From the NCBI GenBank assembly GCA_016839055.1, contig JAEKNX010000001.1, positions 186,001-250,000 of the forward strand: 64,000 bases of DNA, given 5' to 3'. A model generated the notes under the pieces. That model was not told the origin of the DNA. It searched no databases and saw only the letters and a program-made list of their open reading frames with translations. Of this stretch, positions 7,428 through 17,061 are shown piece after piece. Every line of letters starts with the position of its first letter. Position 1 is the stretch's first letter. Position numbers and translations under genes: made by a program. The DNA comes from Spirochaetales bacterium. Its GTDB lineage: Bacteria; Spirochaetota; Spirochaetia; UBA9216.

Positions 7428-7850
7428 ATGATAAAAAAAATTCTTATCGTAATTGATGATCTTGCACCAGATATCTATGTCGTCGATAGAGGGATAAAAC
7501 TTGCCGAGCAGCTTGGCGCTCGGATAGGATTAATTGATGTTGCCAGGTTGTCGCTCGGATACATTGAAGCCGGCATCTATCCTGAGGATTTGGAGGAAAT
7601 CAACCGCCAGAGAGCCGAAAAGACGGTTGAGAAGATAAAAGAGCAGTATCCGGATATGGAATTCGTTGATTTTGAGCCGGTAGGCGATCCTGTAGAGGAA
7701 ATAAAGGACATTGTGGCAGAATGGAGGCCGGATATGCTTGTTGTAGGTCATCACAAGCATGCATTCCTTCAGCGAATGTCAGAGAATATAAAGGAGCGCA
7801 GGCTTGTTAACAGGATTAACATCCCCGTCCTGGTCATTCCCTGTGATTAA
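7428..7850 (+). CDS. Universal stress protein, UspA family
   Basis: 140 residues with the single-domain Usp fold: IKKILIVIDDLAPD at the N-terminus, LAEQLGARIGLIDV, and the closing RINIPVLVIP strand. The nucleotide-binding loop of ATP-binding members (GxxG followed by a glycine and serine) is not intact: the region reads VVGHHKHAFLQRMSENIKER, so ATP binding is doubtful. The AAAGGAG site is 6 bases before the ATG. It has its own promoter; the sugar-binding-protein gene starts 22 bases downstream and may be cotranscribed. Confidence 0.82.
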   Translation: MIKKILIVIDDLAPDIYVVDRGIKLAEQLGARIGLIDVARLSLGYIEAGIYPEDLEEINRQRAEKTVEKIKEQYPDMEFVDFEPVGDPVEEIKDIVAEWRPDMLVVGHHKHAFLQRMSENIKERRLVNRINIPVLVIPCD

Positions 7851-7872
7851 ATAGACATTTTGTGAGTAAATA

Positions 7873-8868
7873 ATGAATACTAAGAAAATTATGTTTCTAC
7901 TTTTTTTGATAATTGTTTTAAGTTCTACTATTTTTTCTTTAGGAAATCAGGAAGGTGATGAAAATGTAATAGAAGTTGCTTTTTCATTTGGTGCAGAATG
8001 GCTTGAAGTTTATCAGGCAATGGAAGATATGGCACTTAAAGCTGCTGATGAATCAGGAAGAAATATAAACTTTCAATTCTGGTACGCGGACGGTAACCTT
8101 GATAAAGAAGCTTCAAATATCAGAAAAGCAATTGCTGCTGAACCAGATATTATGGTTCTAATGCCTATAAGCGCTTCGAGTATTCTTCATCATATCGAAG
8201 GCATACATAGAAAAAACATTCCGGTTATTGTTTATAACAGGCAGCAGGAAAGTCATCTGACTATTAAACCTGAGGCTTTTATTGGTCTAGATACTTATAA
8301 TCAGGCATTAACCACTGCAACGGGTCTTTTTAAACTAATGAGTGAGGATAATATACAAGCAAAAACCGTTGTAATATTGGGAGATCTTCATGATAGGAAT
8401 GCATTGAATAGACGCGAAGGTTTCAGAAAAGCGGCGGAAGAATTTGATGTCGAAATTATCGAAGAAATTGAATCATATTGGGATTCTGATAAGGCTGTTT
8501 TAGGACTGAGTGCCGTTTTCGATAAATATCCGGAAATAAATTCTATTCTGCTGAGTTCTGATTTTATGATTACCGATATTAAGAAATTATTAAGCAGCAG
8601 AAATAAATGGGCTCCTTATGGAGAAAAGAATCATATATATTTGGGCGGCCAAGATATTTTCAGTGAAGCAATTCCACTGATTAGAGACGGTTATATTGAT
8701 GTCGACACTGCTTTTGATATATGGCCAATGTCGACCACACTTGTGCAGATTATAAATACCCTGGCTAATAAGCAGAAACCGGCTCAGAATGTTTTTCTTA
8801 TTCCAGGTCGTATAGTAACCCGCCGAAATATTGATTCAATAAAGGATCTATGGTCTACTGAAAATTAG
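7873..8868 (+). CDS. Periplasmic sugar-binding protein, orphan (possible sensor)
   Basis: 331 residues: a signal-peptide core (IMFLLFLIIVLSSTIFSLG) followed by a type I periplasmic-binding fold of the ribose/xylose class. It is clearly a paralogue of the transport binding protein encoded at 14512-15543: both have GDLxDxNAxxR, YPExxxIxLxSDF, a GExxHI segment, GYIDxxT and LIPGR/LVPGR near the C-terminus. No lipobox cysteine is present. Its gene is separated from the permease genes by the convergent AraC gene, whose stop codon abuts its own (8868/8869). A sensory partner for that membrane regulator is my inference, by analogy with the XylFII-LytS pair of clostridia; a second transport binding protein is the alternative. 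Confidence 0.82.
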   Translation: MNTKKIMFLLFLIIVLSSTIFSLGNQEGDENVIEVAFSFGAEWLEVYQAMEDMALKAADESGRNINFQFWYADGNLDKEASNIRKAIAAEPDIMVLMPISASSILHHIEGIHRKNIPVIVYNRQQESHLTIKPEAFIGLDTYNQALTTATGLFKLMSEDNIQAKTVVILGDLHDRNALNRREGFRKAAEEFDVEIIEEIESYWDSDKAVLGLSAVFDKYPEINSILLSSDFMITDIKKLLSSRNKWAPYGEKNHIYLGGQDIFSEAIPLIRDGYIDVDTAFDIWPMSTTLVQIINTLANKQKPAQNVFLIPGRIVTRRNIDSIKDLWSTEN

Positions 8869-10800
8869 TTATTCTTTATGCATAATTTGCTGACGATAAT
8901 CTTTGGGAGTTGTTCCAAACTTCTTTTTAAAAAGTGTATAAAAATACATATGGTTCACTATTCCTACGGCATCACATATTTCTGCTATTGTACTTTTTTC
9001 CTGAAGAAGAAGTTCTTTTGCTGTATCAACTCTTTTTTGATTTATAGTTTCTTGTATAGATTCTCCAGTCTGGTTTTTAAAAACTCTTCCAATATAAGCA
9101 GTAGACAACCCAAGGTTTTCAGAAATACTGCCTGCTGAAAGATTTGGGTTCGAATAATCCCTCTGAATTATTTTATTGACTTCACTTATCTGATTATATT
9201 TATAACTGTCTTTTTTTTCAGATAATTCGAAAGCTATATTATCGATCAGATTAAAAATAGCTGTATTTATCTCATCAATAGTTTCCATGGAATGAATTTT
9301 CTGCGTAAAATCTATGGTATCTATTACATCACCTAAATTATTGAATTTCTCCAATGTGTCCAGCGCAGAGGTTATTACTATGACTAACCGGTTGATACCA
9401 TTTTTTATAACTGTGTAATTAGATGATGTAAATTTAGTCATTATCTGGGAATAAATTTTCTTTGCATTATCAATTTTCCCCTGTTTAATATATTCAGTGA
9501 GTTGGTTTTCAAGCTGAACCGGATAATTTGATCCTATTTTGTTTTGAGGTCTCATTTTTTCAACTGAAATTATTGTGTTATATCCAAATAAGATTTTATA
9601 GTAGGCAGCTTCTGACAATTCTCTAAAGCTTTCTTGTGTTTGAGATGGAAACTGATGAACAGCTCCATATGTGTATGAAAATGAAAATAAATTATTGTTT
9701 TCTATAATTTGTTTTATTGTATTAATAAGTCTTAGGGTACGGTCCTCTTCGCTTTCAGAAAGAAGATCTCCCTTTAAAATGTGATATACAACCAGGCCTT
9801 CTTCAAAGGGGATGACAATGCTATTAAGAAGAAATTCTGATAAGTGTTGTTCCAATTGTCTGGATAGTATTGCCAACTGACTGTAAATCTCAGTCGGGCC
9901 ATAACTATTGATAGTAATTCTGTAATTATTGAATTTAAGTAAAACTGGGATAACAGATTTTTCAGAGATTTTACTAATGTCAATTGTAGAGAATCTGTTC
10001 TCAATATTACTCCAGTTTTCATGTCCCTTGATAAATCTGCGCAGGGCTTTGTATTTTTCTTCTCTCTGGTAATTATCAATATTCTGATCAGAAAGGCTTA
10101 GCTTTTTAAACGAGAATGCCATAAAAACGATTGATAGGATTAGAAGAAACAAAATAACAGATGATATGAACGTAAGCCTTTGAAAATTAATTTCATGTTT
10201 ATATTGTAGTTCTGTAACAAAGCTGTTTATTAATCGTGAGAATTCCTTGGATGAAATATCAAGAAAAGCGAATTGATTAAGTAGATTCATGACAAGTATG
10301 CTTTCATGAAAATCAATTTTATCACTCATCCTGTATATATAAAAATTGTTAATAAGTTCTGGAAATAAAAGTGTATCAAGACCTGCTTTCTCTATCTGTT
10401 CGAGAATCTCATGTATTCTCAGAAGATTTTTATATGTTGAATCCCAGATAATTGAAGCGTCTTTCAGATTTGTAAGATTAGTGTCATATGAACTGACTTT
10501 AGAGGAATTGGCTAAAAAATTGTTGAATAGGATTTCAAATTCATCAATCTGACCATTCCACCTTTTAACATTTTCCTTATATTCAAATTCACCACTGACG
10601 TTTACTGTAGATCTGTTCATCAGGAAATCATTTTTCATCCGCTCAAGACCATTCCAGGTATCCATTACGGCTAAGGCTTCTATTGAAAGTCTGTTATAGG
10701 TGAAGCTTCTCATACCGCTTATAATAATAAATACAGAAAGTACGAGAATGACTGCTGTTGAGATTAGAAGAATCTGTGTTTTGACCCTATTTTTTATCAT
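8869..10800 (-). CDS. Membrane-anchored AraC-family transcriptional regulator
   Basis: 643 residues. A transmembrane helix at about residues 8-28 and another at about 209-232 enclose an extracytoplasmic, mostly helical sensor region of 180 residues. A cytoplasmic middle domain follows, and the last 100 residues are an AraC DNA-binding domain (LSAGSISENLGLSTAYIGRV, then FKNQTGESIQETINQKRVDT and the second HTH ending KKKFGTTPKDYRQQ). It is divergent from the permease operon (173-bp gap) and convergent with the orphan binding protein, so it most likely controls the import operon in response to an external sugar. The AT-rich composition matches its neighbours. Confidence 0.85.
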   Translation of the reverse strand: MIKNRVKTQILLISTAVILVLSVFIIISGMRSFTYNRLSIEALAVMDTWNGLERMKNDFLMNRSTVNVSGEFEYKENVKRWNGQIDEFEILFNNFLANSSKVSSYDTNLTNLKDASIIWDSTYKNLLRIHEILEQIEKAGLDTLLFPELINNFYIYRMSDKIDFHESILVMNLLNQFAFLDISSKEFSRLINSFVTELQYKHEINFQRLTFISSVILFLLILSIVFMAFSFKKLSLSDQNIDNYQREEKYKALRRFIKGHENWSNIENRFSTIDISKISEKSVIPVLLKFNNYRITINSYGPTEIYSQLAILSRQLEQHLSEFLLNSIVIPFEEGLVVYHILKGDLLSESEEDRTLRLINTIKQIIENNNLFSFSYTYGAVHQFPSQTQESFRELSEAAYYKILFGYNTIISVEKMRPQNKIGSNYPVQLENQLTEYIKQGKIDNAKKIYSQIMTKFTSSNYTVIKNGINRLVIVITSALDTLEKFNNLGDVIDTIDFTQKIHSMETIDEINTAIFNLIDNIAFELSEKKDSYKYNQISEVNKIIQRDYSNPNLSAGSISENLGLSTAYIGRVFKNQTGESIQETINQKRVDTAKELLLQEKSTIAEICDAVGIVNHMYFYTLFKKKFGTTPKDYRQQIMHKE

Positions 10801-10922
10801 TTAAGCTTTAGTTTACTTCGGAAATATTTCGAACACAAGCAAATATATACAATATTCAAATAAATAGCAGAAATTTAAATAAACAAAAAACATTAAAGAA
10901 AATAGATGTATGAAATTGGAAA

Positions 10923-10951
10923 TTGCACGTTCTCAATTCCGGGCATAAAGT
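10923..10951 (+). promoter_or_regulatory. Candidate promoter of the sugar import operon
   Basis: TTGCAC (10923-10928), 17-base spacer, TAAAGT (10946-10951), 28 bases before the first permease start codon. The weak -10 box fits a promoter that needs an activator such as the adjacent AraC protein. Confidence 0.42.
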
Positions 10952-10979
10952 GGCTTAAATATTTTTCAGGAAGGTGCAA

Positions 10980-11972
10980 ATGAAATTTGATTCCAATACC
11001 GTTAAATTAGCTTGTTCAAAGACGGACAGCATTATTAAAAAATACGGGGAGAAACGTAGATATAGAAAGATTGTTACAGTAGTAGTAGTTATTCTGATTA
11101 TTGCAGTTATCTATATCTTTGTTCCGAGGTTTTTTAATCCTCGTAATCTAAAAAATATATTAGTACAGTCTTCTACACTCGGACTTATGGCGATTGGAAT
11201 GACGCTGGTATATTTGACTGGAGGTATGGATTTATCCATACCATCAGTAATGGCCTTAAGTGGCATCATCGGTGCGATATTAATGCAGTCTGGGGTTAAT
11301 CCGGTTATTGCTGCAATAATTACCATATTAGCAGGCGGAGCAGTAGGAGCCATAAATGGTCTCTCGGTATCTGCGTTAAAAATGATTCCATTTGTTGTTA
11401 CTCTTGCGATGATGCAGGTAATGTCTGGAGTATCCACATGGATAACGAATTCAGTCAGTGTGGTAGTTCCTTTGAGTTATATAAACATCGTTTTGTTCAA
11501 GATAGCCGGACTGCCATTGCCTGTATATATTTTCATTGTTATCACGGCAATCTCAACCTTTTTATGTAAATCGACACTTTCTGGGCGGTGGCTTTATGCA
11601 GTCGGTATAAACATGAATTCTGCTAAGGTCTGCAAAATACCTGCAGATAGAATTGTTTTTTTTACCTACGTATTCTCCGGTTCTTTGGCGGGCGTTACAG
11701 GCATCCTATTAACAGCAAGGCTCGGTGCTGCGGGTCCTCTGATGGGTTCTTCAAATGTAATTTTAGATGTAATGAGTGCAGCAGTCGTAGGTGGAGTCAG
11801 TATTTACGGAGGTGTCGGTAGCCCTCTCGGCGCGGCATTAGGTGCAGTAATTATCACTGTTCTCAACAATGTGTTAAATCTTCTCAGGGTAGACTTTTTT
11901 CCGGCGCAGGTAATCAAAGGCGTACTAATTATTGTATTTGTTGCCCTTGATTCTTTCAGAAGAAAAAAATAG
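10980..11972 (+). CDS. Sugar ABC transporter permease (RbsC/XylH type)
   Basis: 330 residues with eight or more hydrophobic segments and the conserved GMDLSIPSVMALSG and GGVSIYGGVGSPLGAALGA motifs of carbohydrate-uptake family 2 permeases. The ATG at 10980 is preferred: AGGAAGG sits 5 bases upstream, while a GTG two codons earlier overlaps that site. A cytoplasmic tail of about 35 residues precedes the first helix. First gene of an operon continuing with the ATPase (9-base gap), a second permease and the binding protein. Confidence 0.9.
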   Translation: MKFDSNTVKLACSKTDSIIKKYGEKRRYRKIVTVVVVILIIAVIYIFVPRFFNPRNLKNILVQSSTLGLMAIGMTLVYLTGGMDLSIPSVMALSGIIGAILMQSGVNPVIAAIITILAGGAVGAINGLSVSALKMIPFVVTLAMMQVMSGVSTWITNSVSVVVPLSYINIVLFKIAGLPLPVYIFIVITAISTFLCKSTLSGRWLYAVGINMNSAKVCKIPADRIVFFTYVFSGSLAGVTGILLTARLGAAGPLMGSSNVILDVMSAAVVGGVSIYGGVGSPLGAALGAVIITVLNNVLNLLRVDFFPAQVIKGVLIIVFVALDSFRRKK

Positions 11973-11981
11973 GAGCGATAA

Positions 11982-13505
11982 ATGAGAGTACCTTTTTTAA
12001 GAATGAAAGAAATAGGAAAAAGATTTCCGGGTGTACAGGCTTTGCAGGATGTAACTTTCGATGCATTTCAAGGTGAGGCTATTGCACTTCTGGGGGCTAA
12101 TGGTGCTGGAAAGAGTACCCTTATGAATGTTTTAGGCGGTATCATCTCGCCGGACGAAGGTGTAATCCAGATAAACGGCAAAACAATTAATATAAAAACC
12201 CCGAAAGATGCCTCTGAAATAGGAATAGCCTTTGTTCATCAGGAAATGGCTTTACTTCCAACGATGACCGTTATGGATAATATGTTCATTTCGGATTATC
12301 CAGTTTCTATGAAAATAAAGATAAACAGAGCAATCATGCGGAAACAATGCTCTGAAGTTCTGGATCTATTGGGTTGCCGTATTTCACCGGAAAACTATAT
12401 AAGGGATCTTGGTACTGGGGATCGTCAGATGGTTGAAATTGGACGGGCTCTACTAGGTCAAAATAAGATTTTCATTTTTGACGAACCTACATCTTCTCTC
12501 TCCAAGCGGGAAAAACTGAATCTCGTTAGGGTAATACAGAAGCTGAAAGATGAAGGGATGACAGTAATATATATAACACATTTTCTAAATGAAGTTTATG
12601 AAATATGTGAAAGGGTCAGTGTGCTTCGGAGCGGTCAGGTCGTGGGCGGAGGAACTATTGAAGAGGTTCAGATGATTAATCTTGTCAGGCTAATGGTCGG
12701 AGAAGTTAAAATTGAAGACAGAGGTACTGAAAGAATCACCTCTGTGGATAATCCGATTATGGAAGTGTCGTCGCTTACAAGAAAGGGTGTGTATAAAGAT
12801 ATAAATTTCACTCTTCATAAGGGTGAGATTCTAGGTTTTTGGGGTCTATTGGGGTCCGGAAGAACTGAGGTAGCCAGAGGCGTAGTCGGACTGGATCCGG
12901 TTGATTCTGTAAAGATGAAAATCAGTAAGAATGGAGAGCTGCAGCCTGCAACTCCTGATACTGTACGTAGGCAGATAGGCATGGTAACTGAAGAAAGACG
13001 AGTTGATGGTCTGTTTCTCCCTATGTCTGTAAAAAGAAATATGTCGATGGCCAATCTTAATAACCTTATTAAAAAAAACAGCAGTGTAATAGATAAATCA
13101 AAGGAAAATTTATTATGTGATGAATTTGTTGATAGGCTGAATATCCAAATTTCAGATAAAGAGCAAATAGTAGAAACATTAAGCGGCGGGAATCAGCAGA
13201 AAGTAATACTCGGACGCTGGCTGGAGGTTAATCCTTCCATTTTAATCATGGATGAACCGACTCGTGGTCTTGATGTTTCTGCTAAAGCAGAGATTGCCAG
13301 AATAATTGTACGTATAGCAAAGGAAGGAACTTCAATCATTCTAATCAGTTCAGAGATTGATGAGATGATGTCGTTATGTGATCGATTCCTAGTCTTTAAT
13401 AAGGGGAAAATCATTGCGGATCTTGCTTATGGTGTTTCAGAGGACAAGTTAGTTGGTTTGGCCGCTGGTGCGGATGAAGTTATTCAGGAGGGGGATAATG
13501 AATAA
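11982..13505 (+). CDS. Sugar ABC transporter ATP-binding protein, two ABC domains (MglA/RbsA type)
   Basis: 507 residues, normal for the duplicated ATPases of this transporter class. Domain 1 has Walker A GANGAGKST and Walker B IFIFDEPTSSL but a degenerate signature (LGTGDRQMVEIGRAL). Domain 2 has a degenerate Walker A (GLLGSGRTE) and a good signature (LSGGNQQKVILGRW) with Walker B LIMDEPTRGLD. This asymmetric pattern is normal for MglA/RbsA/XylG. The stop overlaps the start of the next permease gene (ATGAATAA), implying coupled translation. Confidence 0.93.
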   Translation: MRVPFLRMKEIGKRFPGVQALQDVTFDAFQGEAIALLGANGAGKSTLMNVLGGIISPDEGVIQINGKTINIKTPKDASEIGIAFVHQEMALLPTMTVMDNMFISDYPVSMKIKINRAIMRKQCSEVLDLLGCRISPENYIRDLGTGDRQMVEIGRALLGQNKIFIFDEPTSSLSKREKLNLVRVIQKLKDEGMTVIYITHFLNEVYEICERVSVLRSGQVVGGGTIEEVQMINLVRLMVGEVKIEDRGTERITSVDNPIMEVSSLTRKGVYKDINFTLHKGEILGFWGLLGSGRTEVARGVVGLDPVDSVKMKISKNGELQPATPDTVRRQIGMVTEERRVDGLFLPMSVKRNMSMANLNNLIKKNSSVIDKSKENLLCDEFVDRLNIQISDKEQIVETLSGGNQQKVILGRWLEVNPSILIMDEPTRGLDVSAKAEIARIIVRIAKEGTSIILISSEIDEMMSLCDRFLVFNKGKIIADLAYGVSEDKLVGLAAGADEVIQEGDNE

Positions 13506-14490
13506 AGTTATAGCCGGAAAACTAGATATAAAAGGTTTTCTATTTAAATATGGGTTTCTTGTAATTATGGCAGGGGTTGTTATCTTCTTCTCGCTTTCTG
13601 CCCCACATTTTTTATCATTTACAAATTTCAACAGTCTGATCCATGCCGCAGCGCCGCTTCTGGTGATTGCGGCAGGTATGGCGTTTATTGTTTTTACAGG
13701 AAAACTGGATATCTCGCTGGGGTCAATTGCATATCTGTCTACTTGTATAGGGGCAGTGTTAATGAAGAATCACGGATTTCCTCCGTCAGTGTCTTTTGTT
13801 GTAGTTCTGCTGTTCGGAGCATTACTTGGTGCTGTAAATGGTTTTATTGTCGTTTTTCTAAAAGTAAATCCACTGATAACTACTCTTGGAACCCTGACAG
13901 CATTTCGCGGTATAGGATTAATTCTTACACAATCATATGAGATCCGAATGCCGGAAATCGTCAGAGCCTTTGGAACATCCAGGATAGGCGGTGTCTTTAT
14001 GGATGTTTGGCTCGCATTATTTCTTTTAATAGTTCTCAATTTTATTCATAGGCATACAGCATTTGGAAAGCAGGTTATGGCTCTCGGAAATGGCGAGGAT
14101 GTCTGTCGACGGTTAGGTATTCGTGTGAATCTGGTTATGTTTACAACCTTTATTCTCGCAGGTTTTCTTTCAAGTATTGGTGGAATAATGAGTATGGCTC
14201 AGATCGGCGAATCCACAACCTTTCTAGGAAAGGGTATGGAATTTACTGCTGTTGCAGCGATCGTACTTGGAGGCATTAGCCTTTTCGGTGGTGAGGGGCG
14301 CATTCTTCCTGGAGTTTTGATAGGTGTTTTAACACTTGAATTAATTAGAAACGGACTAAATCATCTCGGAGCTAATCCATATTTGTATGAGTTTGTAAAC
14401 GGGGGAATAATATTTATCGCAATGTCCGCGGATGCACTAAAAGCTCGTTTGAGAGGTCAGGTAATACTCGTCGCTGATGAGGATACTTAA
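13498..14490 (+). CDS. Sugar ABC transporter permease (second subunit)
   Basis: 330 residues, same family as the first permease: AGMAFIVFTGKLDISLGSIA corresponds to the GMDLS motif and GISLFGGEGRILPGVLIG to the C-terminal motif. The ATG at 13498 overlaps the ATPase stop and follows GGAGGGGG, so it is preferred to an in-frame GTG 15 codons earlier. Two different permeases with one dual ATPase suggests a heterodimeric channel. Confidence 0.9.
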   Translation: MNKVIAGKLDIKGFLFKYGFLVIMAGVVIFFSLSAPHFLSFTNFNSLIHAAAPLLVIAAGMAFIVFTGKLDISLGSIAYLSTCIGAVLMKNHGFPPSVSFVVVLLFGALLGAVNGFIVVFLKVNPLITTLGTLTAFRGIGLILTQSYEIRMPEIVRAFGTSRIGGVFMDVWLALFLLIVLNFIHRHTAFGKQVMALGNGEDVCRRLGIRVNLVMFTTFILAGFLSSIGGIMSMAQIGESTTFLGKGMEFTAVAAIVLGGISLFGGEGRILPGVLIGVLTLELIRNGLNHLGANPYLYEFVNGGIIFIAMSADALKARLRGQVILVADEDT

Positions 14491-14511
14491 TAAATTTTTT
14501 TGGAGGAACTA

Positions 14512-15543
14512 ATGAAAAAATTAGTTGGTGTTTTGATGCTTATTCTTATTGTATCAACAGGTGTTGTTTTCGCAGGAGGACAGCAGGAACAGAAGGATGA
14601 TGGAAAGTTCGTCGTAGGTGTTTCATGGGATGAGAAATCAATACCTTTGATTCAGGCATGGGAAGATTATATGATTGTCGAGGCAGAAGCTAACGGTCCG
14701 GGAAATGGATTGGATTTTGAATTCATCATAAATGTTGCAGATCTTGATCCGACCAGACAGGCTGCGAATATTGAAGATCTGATTCAGCAGGATGTTGATG
14801 TTATTCTCGCAAGGGCTAAAGACGGAGCTGCAATTGGATCATCGATAAGGGCAGCACATGATGCGGGTATTCCATTTATAGTTTTTGATAGAAAATCTTT
14901 AACTGAAGAACAGGGTGATGCATATGTCGGAGGTGACGGATATAGCCAGGGCAGAAGTACTGCTGAGGCTCTTGCAAGCATGTTAAAAGACAAAGGTATT
15001 ACAGGGCAGTGTATTGAAGTCATGGGAGATCTGAAAGACAACAATGCGGTTTTACGGTCTCAGGCGGTAAATGAAGTTGCGAAAGAAACAGGGGCTTTTG
15101 AAATTGTTACTCAGGTTCCGACAGAATGGGATCCTCAGAAATTTCTCTCTGGTATAACCAACGCTCTTCAGGCTTATCCTGAAGCTGATTGTATTTATCT
15201 TGCCAGTGACTTTGCATGGTCAGCAGTTCAGGCTGCACTTGAGACTCACGGACGCTATAAAAAAGTAGGTGAAGAAGGTCATATCATTATGGCTTCCTGT
15301 GACCTTTTCCCAGATGCTCTTGTAGCTATGGAGGGTGGTTATCTTGATATCTCAACAACCTGGGATGCTTACCTTCATGCAAAAGCTCTTGTTGAGGTTC
15401 TTATCGCTATAGGGACAGGTGCTGATCTGGATTATGGGGAAGATGGATATCTGGTTCCAGGACGTCTTGTTCTTCCTGAGACTCTTGGCGCTATGGATAA
15501 TATCTGGTCCAGAGATTATGCGGATTGGACAAACTCAAAGTAA
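14512..15543 (+). CDS. Sugar ABC transporter substrate-binding protein
   Basis: 343 residues. The signal peptide (LVGVLMLILIVSTGVVFA) is followed by GGQQEQKDDGKF, the charged GGQQE-type mature start typical of spirochaetal binding proteins; there is no lipobox cysteine. The fold is the ribose/xylose class, and W/D residues in the cleft segments (VSWDEKSIPL, LASDFAW) suggest a pyranose or pentose ligand. GGAGG is 5 bases before the ATG; an in-frame TTG four codons upstream overlaps the ribosome site and is rejected. Followed by a stem that probably attenuates transcription into the enzyme genes. Confidence 0.9.
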   Translation: MKKLVGVLMLILIVSTGVVFAGGQQEQKDDGKFVVGVSWDEKSIPLIQAWEDYMIVEAEANGPGNGLDFEFIINVADLDPTRQAANIEDLIQQDVDVILARAKDGAAIGSSIRAAHDAGIPFIVFDRKSLTEEQGDAYVGGDGYSQGRSTAEALASMLKDKGITGQCIEVMGDLKDNNAVLRSQAVNEVAKETGAFEIVTQVPTEWDPQKFLSGITNALQAYPEADCIYLASDFAWSAVQAALETHGRYKKVGEEGHIIMASCDLFPDALVAMEGGYLDISTTWDAYLHAKALVEVLIAIGTGADLDYGEDGYLVPGRLVLPETLGAMDNIWSRDYADWTNSK

Positions 15544-15564
15544 ATACTAATAAGTGAAATATGG

Positions 15565-15594
15565 AGACTGCCATTGGTTGGCAGTCTTCTTTTA
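15565..15594 (+). terminator. Intra-operon attenuator/terminator
   Basis: AGACTGCC (15565-15572), 7-base loop, GGCAGTCT (15580-15587), then TCTTTTATT. Placed between the binding-protein gene and the isomerase-like gene, it would let the binding protein be made in excess over the enzymes. Confidence 0.65.
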
Positions 15595-15621
15595 TTACTG
15601 CTTTAAACTACAGGAGTAACT

Positions 15622-17061
15622 ATGGAAAAGCTTAAAGTTGGAATTCTTACATTCTCCGATGGGCGTGATTATATTCACCAGGAAATGTTGGAAACCAACA
15701 GAATGTATCAGGACCAAATGGCCAAGGCTCTGGAGAAAACAGGTCTTATAGAGGTTTATACAGGGCGTGAGATAATTGGATCACCGAAATCGGCCAGAAC
15801 TGAAGGAATGTATCTGAAACAATCTGGTGTTGATCTAACTATTTGTAATTACGCAATCTGGTGTTATCCCCATCTTACCGCAATTGCGACGAACTTTGCT
15901 CCGGGACCATATCTGATGTTTTGCAATCTCCATCCATCAAAATGCGGGATGGTTGGAATGATGGCTGCGTCTGGAACACTGGATCAACTTGGAAGGACTT
16001 ATTCAAAGGTCTGGGGAGATATTAATGATAATGAAGTTCTTGAAAAGGTTTTATCATTCATAAAGGCTGCAGGAGCATTGTCGCGGTTAAAAGGCCAGAC
16101 TATGGGTGTTTTCGGCGGAAGGCCACTTGGAATGTATACCGCGGTTTCAAATCTTGACCAGTGGCAGCAAATTTTCGGGATTGATGTAGAACATTGTGAA
16201 CAATATGAGATAATGCGAAGGGCAGATACTATCGAACAGGATAAGGTGACTTTTGCCAGAGAATTCCTTGAAAAAAACTCAAATGTCTTATATGACGGGA
16301 AACAGCTTACGCCTGAGATTTTTGAGAAACAGATAAGAACTTATTATGCATTGAAAGAGATTATTAAAGAAAAAGACTTTGATTTCATAGGAATAAAGAG
16401 CATAGGTGATCTTACCGATTACTGGTGTACCGTAGATCTCGCGGAAGCTTTTTTAAATGACCCATATGATTGGGATGGACCAAAAGAGCCAATAGTTGCG
16501 GCAACTGAATCTGATATGGATGGCGCTCTCACTATGCAGATTTTCAAACATCTTACAAACGCTGAAGAAGCCGTACTTTTTGCCGATGTAAGACATTTTG
16601 ATTGGGAAAAGAAAGTTTGGTTTTTTAGTAACTCAGGAACTCACGCTACATGGTTTGCAGGAGCTTCAAAGAATCCTCTTGATAATCTTAAGAATGTTAC
16701 TTTTAAGCCGGAATGTTCAGATTTTCCTGCTGGCGGAGCTTCCGTGCATCATTTTGCGGTGCCTGGAAAAGTCACACTGGCGAGAATGTATCGAAGAAAT
16801 GGAAATTACCGCATGGCAATAGTCCCAGGTGAAATTGTCCAGTTCGAGCAGGATGAAATGGAGCGCCTGGGGGAACAAGTAACCCCCGAATGGCCGATAG
16901 CATTTACCAAAATTGACGCCACTCCGGAATTGTTTTTATCAGAGTTTCCATGTAATCACATCCACGGTGTATACGGAGATTATATTGAAGAGCTAGTACA
17001 GATTTGCAGGATCAAGGGGATTGAATACCAGATCTTTGCCAAGGAGCCTCAAAATGATTAA
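15622..17061 (+). CDS. L-fucose/L-arabinose isomerase-family protein
   Basis: 479 residues of the FucI/AraA fold: an N-terminal VGILTFSDGRDYIHQ strand, a central domain with the ESDMDGALTMQIFKHLT segment that supplies a metal-ligand glutamate/aspartate in this family, and a C-terminal barrel with GGASVHHFAVPGKVTLARMY. It probably interconverts an aldose and a ketose with Mn2+. The ATG at 15622 follows ACAGGAGTAAC. It lies between a sugar transporter and a ketose 3-epimerase-like gene, so it should act on the imported sugar in the cytoplasm. Which sugar is not readable from sequence. Confidence 0.8.
   Translation: MEKLKVGILTFSDGRDYIHQEMLETNRMYQDQMAKALEKTGLIEVYTGREIIGSPKSARTEGMYLKQSGVDLTICNYAIWCYPHLTAIATNFAPGPYLMFCNLHPSKCGMVGMMAASGTLDQLGRTYSKVWGDINDNEVLEKVLSFIKAAGALSRLKGQTMGVFGGRPLGMYTAVSNLDQWQQIFGIDVEHCEQYEIMRRADTIEQDKVTFAREFLEKNSNVLYDGKQLTPEIFEKQIRTYYALKEIIKEKDFDFIGIKSIGDLTDYWCTVDLAEAFLNDPYDWDGPKEPIVAATESDMDGALTMQIFKHLTNAEEAVLFADVRHFDWEKKVWFFSNSGTHATWFAGASKNPLDNLKNVTFKPECSDFPAGGASVHHFAVPGKVTLARMYRRNGNYRMAIVPGEIVQFEQDEMERLGEQVTPEWPIAFTKIDATPELFLSEFPCNHIHGVYGDYIEELVQICRIKGIEYQIFAKEPQND

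Noticed and set aside
8869-9138. Plus-strand frame of 86 codons inside the membrane AraC gene
   Set aside because: Low-complexity shadow frame opposite a well-supported coding region, without ribosome site or family resemblance.
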